This document shows, one piece after another, positions 56,407 through 64,000 of a stretch of 64,000 bases of DNA; positions within the stretch are counted from its first letter, which is position 1, and the number at the start of each line of letters is the position of its first letter. The stretch lies in contig JALBYC010000009.1 in assembly GCA_023212645.1 (NCBI GenBank), forward strand, positions 248,001-312,000. Reading direction: 5' to 3'. Below the pieces are notes generated by a model. The model did no database searches. It saw only the letters and a program-made list of their open reading frames with translations, and was not told the origin of the DNA. The translations under genes and the position numbers were made by a program. The stretch is from Farysia itapuensis. Its lineage: Eukaryota > Basidiomycota > Ustilaginomycetes > Ustilaginales > Ustilaginaceae.

Positions 56407-56580
56407 TGGATCAGATTGAACCTGGTACCGAAAAATCAGAAAATGGAAACAGAAATTGTCTGACACCCCACCTGGTCCCTTGATACCAGATAGCTTCATT
56501 CTGGTACCAATCTGATTCCACCACAAGTGTCAGGAACAACCTGATCCTCTTCTGGTCCCTCGGAATCAGAAATTTACCTT
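56407..56580. repeat. left subterminal repeats
   Basis: Many short motifs of the types CTGGTACC, CTGGTCCC, TGATTCC and GGAATCAGA in both orientations, inside the left end. TCTGGTCCCTCGGAATCAGA at 56551-56570 recurs as TCTGGTCCTTGGAATCAGA at 62245-62263 near the right end. Such arrays bind transposition proteins in CACTA elements. Confidence 0.7.
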
Positions 56581-56796
56581 TGTCTCTCCCACATCTGCAA
56601 TCCTGAGCGCATGAACTTCTCGTGCGAATTTACCAGGTGCGGATGTGTATGCTGTGAGATGCGCCACGAAAGAGATGAGGATCTTCTCTCTTGAAGAGTT
56701 CGGCATATCACAGCCTAGACTGAGACACCTTCAGTCGTATACAGCAGGGGAGTCTCGTCTACGCGTTCGAACGTCTACGTATTCAGTCGAACAAGA

Positions 56797-59793
56797 ATGG
56801 TCAATCGTCGTAATAGAATCTGCAAATGTCCGCCATGTCTTGCACTAGACCCAGATGGTGTTGAGGTATATTACAATACATACAAGTACCATGAACAAGT
56901 CGCAAAAGAAGCTGAGCTTGACCGCCAGTACAAGGAGAGGTCAGCCACGAAACGTCAGTCAGACTTCCACTCTTCGTCGGCAGTGGCGCGGCAAGCAGCC
57001 CGGTCGTCTTCGCATACCTTAGGAGAAGGGTCGCGATGTCCCCCTACGCAAGAGGCCTTCCACGCATCTGATGGACAGGGCGACTTCGAGGAAGACGTTC
57101 CGGACATGTATCGCGACGAAGAGGTAGATACCAATAGCGAGCGCTACTCGGTCTCGTCTGATGACGAAGATATTGCAGACTGGGATCCGGTAGAGGACGA
57201 CCACCAAGACACCGCAACCCCGGTAGACTGGGACGCTGTAGTTGACGACAACGAGATCAGGAACCTGGCCGACAACGTCATGGGCGCAGTGGATCCACGC
57301 ACCGTTTCTGAAGATCCTGACCAATCCCACTGCGGGTGGGTACAATCCCTCTACCTGATGATGGAGTACGCTATCTTGTACCATCAAATGCCCCGGAATC
57401 TTGCATCTTTGATGTTGCGCTTCGTCAGGGACGATCTGCGACCGTCTATTGAAGCCGATGCTGACAGCTCTACGCGTCAGATCAACGTTACGCGGCCGTC
57501 TGTATTGCGCAGGCTAGGTCTGCGGGCGGGCTACGACGAGTACGTCGTGTGTAAAAGCTGCGCAAGACTGAGACGCTTCGACAGAGCAGCGCTGTCAGAG
57601 AATGATGCCCCGTGCGTCTGTGGAACGAGCCTGTTTGACGGCAAGAAGCCTTACCTGCTCTATACCTCCAGAACCATTGAGAGCGTTTTGAGGCGCGTGC
57701 TCTTGGACCCGCGCCTCTTCGCTCACATCGAAGATTGGATCAAGGAGTCCGCATGTCCGGCTGTCAGTCCACAGCAGACATATGGTAACTTCAGTACCGG
57801 CCAGAATTGGTTTGCGGACTGCGAGTACACGTCGTGTTCGCAGCCGTGTTTCAACAAGGACCACACTCGCTTCGTTTTAGCCCAGTCAAGCCTCAACCTC
57901 AAGATCACTCTCTCTGTAGACTGGTTCGGCCCGCACCACGGTAATTTCCACAGTTGGCATTCAACTGGTGCGATTGTGATGCGCATAGATAACCTTCCGG
58001 AGCACTTTACCACGAACGACCGCCAGTGTGCCGGTCTCTTTGTCCTTGGTCTTCTTCCGGGCCCGAAGGAGGTAGCGGTCGAACAATTCCAACGATACAT
58101 TCGGCCGATCGTTGATGAGCTCAAGATCTTCGATCATCCTGGCAAAGTGATACCGACGGTACGTAAGCCAGAGGGCGAGATTGTCCGCGTCCGACTTCAT
58201 GCTATCATCTCGGATTCGCCGGCGCGCATAAAAATCGTGGGATTCACAGGTCTTCGCACAAAGGGTCCCATGTGTCCATGGTGCACACAAAGAGCGGAGC
58301 TGCTTGGTATGACACCAGAGGCGATTTCCGACAGGCTAGCATCGGCACCTCTGCGCGAGTACGCTATGTCCAGTGGGGCATATGCACACAATGCAATCCT
58401 AAACGAGCTGAAGTACTTTAACCCGGTACAATCAACGCCTGTAGATGGCATGCACGCGGTCCACCTCGGGTTGTGCAAGCGCTTTTGGCACAAATTCCTC
58501 ATCAATGCTTGCGACGGCATGCGAGATGGTTCGCGCTCCAGGCTCAAAGATGCGCAGGCACTGATCGCGTCCTCCATCATTCCAACGACGGTTAAAAAGC
58601 CGAACGTCAGAATTGGAGATCGAGGTGGCGGCTTGCCCACGGCTGAAGAATGGACAACACTATTCCGTGTTCATATGCCTCTTCTCTTCATACACCTCTG
58701 GCCTGGCAGCTTTGATGGGAGCCAGGACGAAAAGTTGCTGTTCAACCCCGAAGGGGCCAGCACTACAAGACCGGTACTACCGGGTGCCAAAAGCGTTAAA
58801 GAGGTCAATCATTCTTGCATGCTCTTATGTGCCGTAGTGGAGCTTCTGCAACAGAAGCTTACGCACGAGGACGTCACTCGTCTTGAAAAGCACATTAAGC
58901 TTTACAACGAAACGCAGGCAAGCACACTGGGTCCTGGCTGGTTGACGTTCAACAACCATATCGTGGAACATATCGGAATCTTCATCACGCGCTTCGGGTC
59001 ACCAGCCAACACGTCGTGTCTACCTTTCGAGCGTTGCAATGGTCAGTTGGGGAAAATACGGACCAGCGGGCAAAAGGGAGGAATTCTGGAGCGAACCATG
59101 ATGGACACATCCATGCTGCGAGAGGATGTCGCTGATCGTATGTCAGAATCGTCTAGCAGCTTTCTTCGATCGGTACATAGCAGCATGTCTCTGGCTGTCG
59201 ATAGTGCTAAAGAGGTCAAAACCACGAACCTTGGCAAGAAGACACTGACGGTGTTGACAATGCAAAAGCTGCTCGAACATCTCAACGGACCTGGTAAGAC
59301 TATCACTGGGAATTATCGCTCTCCAGCAGCATCCTACCTGCCGCCGGAAGATGTCAGACTCCCAGACGAGGCACGTCTCTTTCGCACGTATATGACACCT
59401 GGCCATCAAGACAAGCGACGCTTTTCTGGTGCTGCGTCAGGAATAGACTCGAAGGCCAACTCGTACGCGCTGATTATGTACCGTGGACGACGTGTGCCCG
59501 TACAATTGCAGTGGATCTTCGAGGTAGGCATCGAGATAGGCGGCCGAGGCACTGGAGTGCAACATTTGTCCTTCGCGCATGTCCGTCTGCTCCGCGAACT
59601 GCCTACATCGGTGGCACTGGGAACAGACTTTCCTCACATCGATCTGATCCCGGATATACAATTGCTCTTTGCAGAGGCAGACGCTTCGACAGGAGAGGAA
59701 GCGGTAGTACGCGCAACAAGTATTGTTGCGCAGCTCGCTGTTGTGCCTTTCCGTCCGAAAGACGTGACGGTATGGGGCCTCAAGATCCTTTAG
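56797..59793 (+). CDS. CACTA/EnSpm-type (Tnp2-like) transposase
   Basis: 998 aa, single exon, unbroken. Order: an N-terminal Cys cluster (CKCPPC, 9-14), an acidic region (95-150), a zinc-binding pattern (CKSC at 252-255 with CVC at 273-275), then the RNase-H-like core. Likely catalytic residues: D375 in LSVDWFGPHHG, D473 in ISDSPARIKIVGFTG, and E745 in LPFERCNGQLGKIRTSGQK. Between them lie LLPGPKE (420-425), MCPWC (492-496) and DGMHAVHLGLCKRF, corresponding to conserved motifs of plant and fungal Tnp2-type transposases. The start is the ATG at 56797. The protein would cut and paste the element between its 40-bp repeats. Confidence 0.85.
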   Translation: MVNRRNRICKCPPCLALDPDGVEVYYNTYKYHEQVAKEAELDRQYKERSATKRQSDFHSSSAVARQAARSSSHTLGEGSRCPPTQEAFHASDGQGDFEEDVPDMYRDEEVDTNSERYSVSSDDEDIADWDPVEDDHQDTATPVDWDAVVDDNEIRNLADNVMGAVDPRTVSEDPDQSHCGWVQSLYLMMEYAILYHQMPRNLASLMLRFVRDDLRPSIEADADSSTRQINVTRPSVLRRLGLRAGYDEYVVCKSCARLRRFDRAALSENDAPCVCGTSLFDGKKPYLLYTSRTIESVLRRVLLDPRLFAHIEDWIKESACPAVSPQQTYGNFSTGQNWFADCEYTSCSQPCFNKDHTRFVLAQSSLNLKITLSVDWFGPHHGNFHSWHSTGAIVMRIDNLPEHFTTNDRQCAGLFVLGLLPGPKEVAVEQFQRYIRPIVDELKIFDHPGKVIPTVRKPEGEIVRVRLHAIISDSPARIKIVGFTGLRTKGPMCPWCTQRAELLGMTPEAISDRLASAPLREYAMSSGAYAHNAILNELKYFNPVQSTPVDGMHAVHLGLCKRFWHKFLINACDGMRDGSRSRLKDAQALIASSIIPTTVKKPNVRIGDRGGGLPTAEEWTTLFRVHMPLLFIHLWPGSFDGSQDEKLLFNPEGASTTRPVLPGAKSVKEVNHSCMLLCAVVELLQQKLTHEDVTRLEKHIKLYNETQASTLGPGWLTFNNHIVEHIGIFITRFGSPANTSCLPFERCNGQLGKIRTSGQKGGILERTMMDTSMLREDVADRMSESSSSFLRSVHSSMSLAVDSAKEVKTTNLGKKTLTVLTMQKLLEHLNGPGKTITGNYRSPAASYLPPEDVRLPDEARLFRTYMTPGHQDKRRFSGAASGIDSKANSYALIMYRGRRVPVQLQWIFEVGIEIGGRGTGVQHLSFAHVRLLRELPTSVALGTDFPHIDLIPDIQLLFAEADASTGEEAVVRATSIVAQLAVVPFRPKDVTVWGLKIL

Positions 59794-59880
59794 CTTGCAC
59801 AATCACATTGCTCACGGCACAACAGCAGATTCATTCTTGACAAACATTGTGATTGTGGTATTGACAGCGGCGAAGACGAG

Positions 59881-60954
59881 TCAGAAAGGAGAAGGAAGAT
59901 GTTCGAAGTGGTAGGCAGGATCGGAACCCCAATCACATTCCCCAGCTTCGATATGGTGCTCGAATTGAGAGACCGCGTCGGGATAAGTCCTGGCGAAGTG
60001 TCTGCTAATCTGCCAAGGACGAAGATTGGACGGGAGAGGCGGAGGTGTGGACCCCTCCGGTGGCAAGACGATCTTGTCTGCTGGACGAAAGGAGCGCACA
60101 AAGTCTTCAGGGACCTTCAGTCGTTTTGCACGACGCTCGTCTAGCTTACGCATGACGGTCTCTAACTCTCGCGAGCGCCAAATCGGAATGACCAACTGTC
60201 CTTGACCACGTCGTCCTGAAGCTGCCTCGTCATCGGTCTCGTCCTCGCTGACGAGGTCGTACGTCAGAGCTGTGAACCCGGCCCTGGTCAAATCCTCGTT
60301 GGCCTCAAGTCTCAGTTCATTGGTCCTGTCCTTCGCCTTTTGTCGTCTTCGCTGATATCTCCTTTTTATCTGTTTGGCCTTGCTTAACGTATGGCTCGAA
60401 ACGTGCTGCTGCTTTCGATATGTCTTGTACAAGTTGCCTATAGCACGAATGCATGCAGCTTTGACCGCTTCCCGCCCATTTGCAGCAATGACTGCGCGTA
60501 CCGGTGGTTGCTGCTGTACATCCCGAAGGAATTCCTCAACATGCTTGAGGTTGTCCGCACAGTTGTGCTTCTTACTCCAGTCGAGTCGAAGCAGCCGGTC
60601 TCCATATTCGTTTAATGGCATCTCCTCTCCGGCTCGAGGGTATGGTGGGAGTGGGCGCGGAGCAGGCGCGTCCATCGCCTGGCGCACGCGTTTGAGGAAT
60701 GCTCGCGTGGCCACACTGAAGGGCTTTTTCTTCGACTTGTCCTTTGGCGTAGCGTCGTCGCCGCTGTCCTCGGAGGGCTCGCTTTGCTGTCGCTGATTGC
60801 GCTCGTATCCTTCAACTCTCTCGGTTAGCTCCTCGATGCGGCTCCTCAAGCTTGCCATTTCAGCCTGCATAAGGGTGAGCTGCTCCAACATATCGGGTGT
60901 TTGAGGCGTAGGCGATGGAAGTGCCGAACGACCACGTCGAGTCTGCCTCGCCAT
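59881..60954 (-). CDS. second transposon protein, coiled-coil and basic, unknown family
   Basis: 357 aa, single exon, convergent with the transposase and ending 88 bp from it. Residues 22-55 form a Leu-heptad coiled coil (MLEQLTLMQAEMASLRSRIE). An acidic/Lys-rich hinge follows, then a helical middle region, a strongly basic patch (about 175-215, AKQIKRRYQRRRQKAK) and a C-terminus with WRSRELETVMRKLDERRAKR and ARTYPDAVSQFEHHIEAGE. I do not recognise a family. By position and character it may be the element's accessory DNA-binding protein, as TnpA is in En/Spm, but no sequence match supports that. Confidence 0.7.
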   Translation of the reverse strand: MARQTRRGRSALPSPTPQTPDMLEQLTLMQAEMASLRSRIEELTERVEGYERNQRQQSEPSEDSGDDATPKDKSKKKPFSVATRAFLKRVRQAMDAPAPRPLPPYPRAGEEMPLNEYGDRLLRLDWSKKHNCADNLKHVEEFLRDVQQQPPVRAVIAANGREAVKAACIRAIGNLYKTYRKQQHVSSHTLSKAKQIKRRYQRRRQKAKDRTNELRLEANEDLTRAGFTALTYDLVSEDETDDEAASGRRGQGQLVIPIWRSRELETVMRKLDERRAKRLKVPEDFVRSFRPADKIVLPPEGSTPPPLPSNLRPWQISRHFARTYPDAVSQFEHHIEAGECDWGSDPAYHFEHLPSPF

Positions 60955-61091
60955 GTCTGGAATTGCTGGTTGAAGCCGTCGCCAGCGAAGTCATATGATG
61001 GCCCTCTGAGCGCATAGTGGGTTAGCCCATCAAACCCGAAATGAGGTGTGGAAAACGATAGAGCGCTGAGCTTGAGCATAAGTCACGGTGA

Positions 61092-61098
61092 TATAAAA
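61092..61098 (+). promoter_or_regulatory. TATA box inside the transposon's third module
   Basis: TATAAAA on the plus strand, pointing away from the second gene, about 25 bp before a pyrimidine-rich tract (TCTTCACATCC) that looks like a start region. It suggests a plus-strand transcript through the repeats that follow. Confidence 0.4.
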
Positions 61099-61119
61099 GG
61101 CTGGAGCTCTGAAGCGATC

Positions 61120-61268
61120 AGTCTTCACATCCTTCCTCTCCTGCTTTGTGCATCTACGGAGCTGGTAAGCCTTGCTACGGCCGTCACGCTTCAATCTTCA
61201 CGTCCTTGCTCTCTATCTTTCTGTATCTACTACGGAGCTGGTGAGCCTTGCTACGGCCGTCACGCTTC
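61120..61268. repeat. two-copy tandem repeat of about 75 bp
   Basis: Units 61120-61192 and 61193-61268 share ACGGAGCTGGTRAGCC and GCTACGGCCGTCACGCTTC, with a 3-bp indel and scattered changes between. Each unit carries a GT splice-donor-like site (GGTAAGC or GGTGAGC). Confidence 0.75.
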
Positions 61269-61317
61269 TGTCTCATCAATACGCCTACAATAATATTGAC
61301 AATCTTGCCTCTGTTGT

Positions 61318-61905
61318 AAAGGTTCTTCGTTCTGTTTCAAGCCAGCTAACGCCCTCAATTATTCCCGACACTACCTGCATGGTGTAAGTCGTTGCATTCT
61401 CATCGCCGTTAAAATATCCTCGTCGTAGGACTGCTAACGTCATTATCTTTCCTTAAATAATTTTTTTCCTTTGCCACCCTTTCCGACAGTGATGCATGCG
61501 TCCAGGTACGTCCCATGCTTCCCACTCCCCGCAAAAGCTTGCGACACGACTGACTCTACTTGCTGGCTTATCATCAACCTCCTCTACAGCTTCGTCGCTG
61601 CCTGCATGTTTTGCAAAGGTCCCTCGTTCTGTCTTAAGCCTATGAACACACTCAACCCTTTCGACACTACCTGCAACATGTAAGTCGCTGAATTTTGATC
61701 GTCATCAACACAACCTCGTCATCGGACTGCTAACTTTGCTCGCTTCTCTGTGGAAATCTGTCTATGCAACTCTCACCAACAATGATGCGTAACTACGGCA
61801 ATGTATCATGGTCCCCACTCACCGCAGAAGCTTGCAACACGATCGACTTTATCTGCTGCCTTATCATCGATCTCCTCTACTGCTTCGTCGCTGCCTGCGC
61901 CTCTC
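61318..61905. repeat. diverged tandem duplication of about 297 bp
   Basis: Unit A 61318-61614 and unit B 61615 to about 61905. Both hold AAAGGT then TCGTTCTGT, CGACACTACCTGCA, GTAAGTCG, GGACTGCTAAC, and finally GCTTGCRACACGA and CTTCGTCGCTGCCTGC. The order donor (GTAAGT), branch-like CTGCTAAC and exon-like coding stretches is repeated in each, so the units look like duplicated exon-intron segments. No complete protein is supported. Confidence 0.65.
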
Positions 61906-62080
61906 TGAATCTGATCTCTTCGACCCATTTGGACACGCCTCTTCCAATATCTGTACCGCTTTCTTTTACAGTCCGCTCACATCTGGAGGCACCCTGCCTG
62001 CGCACCCTTTTCCGCTCCTGTACGCCATGTCCGACCGAAATACACGCGATATTGATGCACAAATCGATGATCAGACGGTG

Positions 62081-62156
62081 GATCGTGGATCGTGAGAAGC
62101 AGATCGTGAGAAGCAGATCGTGTATCGTGAGATATGAATATGAATCTGAGATCGTG
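62081..62156. repeat. right subterminal GATCGTG repeats
   Basis: GATCGTG occurs five times in 76 bp (62081, 62088, 62102, 62116, 62150), part of it as a 14-bp unit GATCGTGAGAAGCA. Lies inside the right end of the transposon. Confidence 0.7.
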
Positions 62157-62221
62157 TCCGGATCGCGGATAGATCATGAGATCATCAGATCACGCAGGGT
62201 GGTTGGGGCTGTCAGATCGCT

Positions 62222-62279
62222 AAAAAATGATTGTGGTACCAGTATCTGGTCCTTGGAATCAGAATTGACCTGATTACCC
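62222..62279. repeat. right subterminal GGTACC/GGAATCAGA motifs
   Basis: GTGGTACCAG, TCTGGTCCTTGGAATCAGA and CTGATTACC lie just inside the right terminal repeat and echo the left-end motifs at 56407-56580. Confidence 0.65.
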
Positions 62280-62319
62280 ATTCTGATCCCAGAATCAGAA
62301 TTTGGCAATATCCGATGTG
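62280..62319 (-). repeat. right terminal inverted repeat
   Basis: Forty bp, reverse complement of the left repeat at 56367-56406 with one mismatch. The element ends GATGTG at 62319. Confidence 0.9.
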
Positions 62320-62322
62320 ATT
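62320..62322. other. target-site duplication, right (ATT)
   Basis: ATT directly after the right terminal inverted repeat, identical to 56364-56366. Confidence 0.75.
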
Positions 62323-63191
62323 TGCTGATTTCGTCCGGGCCGGGATCAGCAGTGTACAGACACTGATTCGCGCTCAGGGTCCTGGAGCTGTACCAAATTT
62401 TTTTGGCAAATTCGCTTGCTGGGTGCCAGAAGAGCTGGAGGAATATTAATACAAAATGCTGACGGCGATTGAATTGCGCGTTTGACATGTGTTAAAATCA
62501 TCAGTTGGAGCTTGCCACTCGATAAGATTCGACGACTGCGAATTGAGGTCATTCGGCCATATTTACGGTCATGGGAGTTGCTCTAGCCAAGACAAGACAA
62601 GTTGAAGATCGGCGCAGAGCAGGAAATTCTGCCTGAAGGCTCCGAGACAGAAAAATATTGACATGAACGTCGGCGTTGTGAGCTGGCTTTTGTTCTCACA
62701 TCTACACCGCTCCTCACACCCAGCCACAATTACACCACCTGGCATTGCTCGGCCTGAAAGCACGCCGTAGCATCACTGTACCGGTTTGCAAGAAAGCTTT
62801 GACAGCAGAAGCGCAATTAAGAGGAGGAGCCCCGATTGCCGACTTCATAAGTGCGAACTGACGCTGTTGCCAAGTTGGGCACGTTCCCTCGTATTTGGCC
62901 ACGTTGCATCTTGTCAGCCTTGTCCCTCTCCCAACACTGCATTCCAGCCCCTCCCACAACCAACACCGAGGTAAGCATCGCTCTCGCAAAGCGGGCCTTG
63001 CGAAATTTAGCCACGTCAAACACCCCGTAGTCGTCTTGTCACGCTTGCGGCGCTAGCGTTTCTCCACGTTGGTGCTCTTTCTGTGCTGCGTTTACGTCGC
63101 GTGCTATCGTCCACGCCTCCATCATTACTATTGGCCTACATCGTCTCACAATCCTACGTCCGACATGCGACCCGTTACAAGATCTTTCAGG
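62323..63191. other. promoter spacer of the GDPD gene
   Basis: About 870 bp between the transposon and the GDPD start. GAGGTAAGC near 62969 and CTTTCAG directly before the ATG at 63192 make a possible 5' UTR intron. No other gene is supported. Confidence 0.4.
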
Positions 63192-64000
63192 ATGAACATC
63201 AACCCCAGCATGCCAGAATGCTGGGGGCATCGAGGTGCATCGGCTACATTTCCAGAAAACACGATCGCTAGCTTCGAAAAAGCTATCAAAGATGGATCCG
63301 AAGGCCTCGAGACCGACGTACACATCACAACAGACAATGTCATTGTCATGTTCCACGATCCGACCTTAGAGCGCACGACCAACGGCAAGGGTCTCATCTA
63401 TGAGAAGCCTTACTATGGCGAGGATGGTATCGAGCATCTGGTGACCAACAAACTGCCGGCGCAGCGTATTCCTACCTTCCGACAGGTCTGTGACCTCTTG
63501 ATGCGTTCAGACTGCAAGCATGTCAAACTGAATTTGGACATCAAACCGGACAACAACCCAGAGAGACTGTTCACGCTGATGCGCGAAGTAATCGAATCCT
63601 ACCCAGACTACGAAACGGATCTGGCGCCGCGTATGATTCTTGGACTCTGGCATCCCAAATTCCTGAAGGCTGCTCTTGCCAAAGTCCCGTCGATGAAACG
63701 CATTCACATCGGAGCATCACCGAAGGCTGCACGAGAGTATTTCTGGAACGATTGCTCCGGCTTCTCCATGTATTTCGCCTGCCTTGTTGGCGCTGATGGT
63801 CAAGCATTCATCTCTGATGCGCAAAAGGCTGGCAAAGACATCTATGTCTGGACCGTCAACCGAAAGGACGAGATGATCGAGGCAACAAGATGGGGCGTCA
63901 AAGCTGTTTTGACAGACAAGACTTCCTTGTTTCAGGACTTGCGCAAGAACATGAGCAGCGATTTTGCCTCCACAAGACAGACGGAAGTTGGAATCTTCTT
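63192..64000 (+). CDS. glycerophosphodiester phosphodiesterase family protein (3' end outside window)
   Basis: The frame runs 269 codons from the ATG at 63192 to the window edge. Catalytic motifs: WGHRGASATFPENT (HRGA at 13-16), the metal pair E40/D42 in EGLETDVH, and MFHDPTLERTTNGKG with H55. Then come LNLDIKPDN and, near the edge, YVWTVNRKDEM and GVKAVLTDK. It resembles the fungal phosphatidylglycerol phospholipase C (Pgc1) subgroup, which cleaves phosphatidylglycerol; glycerophosphodiesterase activity is the alternative. An acceptor-like CTTTCAG abuts the start, so a 5' UTR intron or a short upstream coding exon is possible. Confidence 0.88.
   Translation, partial: MNINPSMPECWGHRGASATFPENTIASFEKAIKDGSEGLETDVHITTDNVIVMFHDPTLERTTNGKGLIYEKPYYGEDGIEHLVTNKLPAQRIPTFRQVCDLLMRSDCKHVKLNLDIKPDNNPERLFTLMREVIESYPDYETDLAPRMILGLWHPKFLKAALAKVPSMKRIHIGASPKAAREYFWNDCSGFSMYFACLVGADGQAFISDAQKAGKDIYVWTVNRKDEMIEATRWGVKAVLTDKTSLFQDLRKNMSSDFASTRQTEVGIF

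Larger units (their letters stand above)
56367..62319. mobile_element. complete CACTA/EnSpm-type DNA transposon, 5953 bp
   Basis: A full element: 40-bp terminal inverted repeats beginning CAC, flanked by ATT on both sides. Inside are a large transposase gene (56797-59793, plus), a convergent second gene (59881-60954, minus), subterminal repeats at both ends, and a repeat-rich third module (about 61092-62160). The terminal repeats differ at one of 40 positions and both reading frames are unbroken, which suggests recent movement. Terminal CAC, a 3-bp duplication and Tnp2-like transposase motifs assign it to CACTA/EnSpm. It lies between the phosphate transporter and the GDPD gene and breaks no recognisable gene. 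Confidence 0.88.

Noticed and set aside
56797..59793. KDZ/Zisupton-type or other large transposase family instead of CACTA
   Set aside because: Those families make longer target duplications; here CAC ends with a 3-bp duplication and Tnp2-like motif order favour CACTA/EnSpm.
61318..62160. Repeats in the transposon as a CRISPR-like or satellite array
   Set aside because: Only two diverged copies of the long units and short irregular GATCGTG motifs; no regular repeat-spacer pattern, and the host is a eukaryote.
56161..62323. Transposon insertion disrupting a host gene
   Set aside because: Flanking sequences on both sides show no coding frame or family match that would join across the element.

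Overview
The window reads as nuclear DNA of a basidiomycete fungus, most likely a smut or smut-related yeast (Ustilaginomycotina). The signs are long intron-poor genes with only a few short GT-AG introns (58-92 nt), close packing on both strands, a nuclear tRNA with an intron, and smut-type genes such as a divergent ferroxidase/iron permease pair. The species call is inference; no marker gene is present. I count 34 host protein genes (two cut by the window edges), one tRNA gene and one complete DNA transposon with two more genes.

Layout. 1-3870: reductive iron uptake, an Ftr1-type permease and a Fet3-type ferroxidase sharing a GATA-rich promoter. 3935-8660: secreted alpha-amylase, monocarboxylate-type MFS carrier and a GH128-type glucanase, all on the minus strand. 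10248-17626: DNA polymerase eta, an MMTAG2-like protein, phosphocholine cytidylyltransferase and a Ytp1-like membrane protein, all minus. 17820-25615: F-box-like protein, ZIP zinc transporter with two zinc-element-like palindromes upstream, DltE-like SDR, TPMT-like methyltransferase, a four-exon NTF2-like gene, and myo-inositol oxygenase. 26259-33497: proline dehydrogenase, tRNA-Ala(AGC), PQ-loop protein, a small secretory protein, a siderophore-type N-acyltransferase and a quinone-oxidoreductase-like protein. 33682-44873: bacterial-type iron-sulfur serine dehydratase, a CNOT11-like CCR4-NOT subunit, two different Old Yellow Enzyme-type oxidoreductases in tandem, a RING-H2 membrane protein, a DNAJC8-like J protein and a transaldolase-family aldolase. 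45267-54678: UPF0658 membrane protein, CYP53-type P450, AFG1 ATPase, a VOC-domain protein and a Pho84-type phosphate transporter. 56367-62319: the transposon. 63192-end: a glycerophosphodiester phosphodiesterase, cut by the window edge.

The genes do not form a biosynthetic cluster. Most are housekeeping, with a theme of nutrient acquisition (iron, zinc, phosphate, starch, glucan, carboxylates, inositol, proline, serine, probably benzoate).

The most striking structure is a complete CACTA/EnSpm-type element of 5953 bp. It has 40-bp terminal inverted repeats starting CAC that differ at one position, a 3-bp target duplication (ATT), subterminal repeats, an intact 998-codon transposase with a plausible DDE triad, a convergent 357-aa coiled-coil basic protein of unknown function, and a repeat-rich third module with a TATA box and exon-like tandem units.
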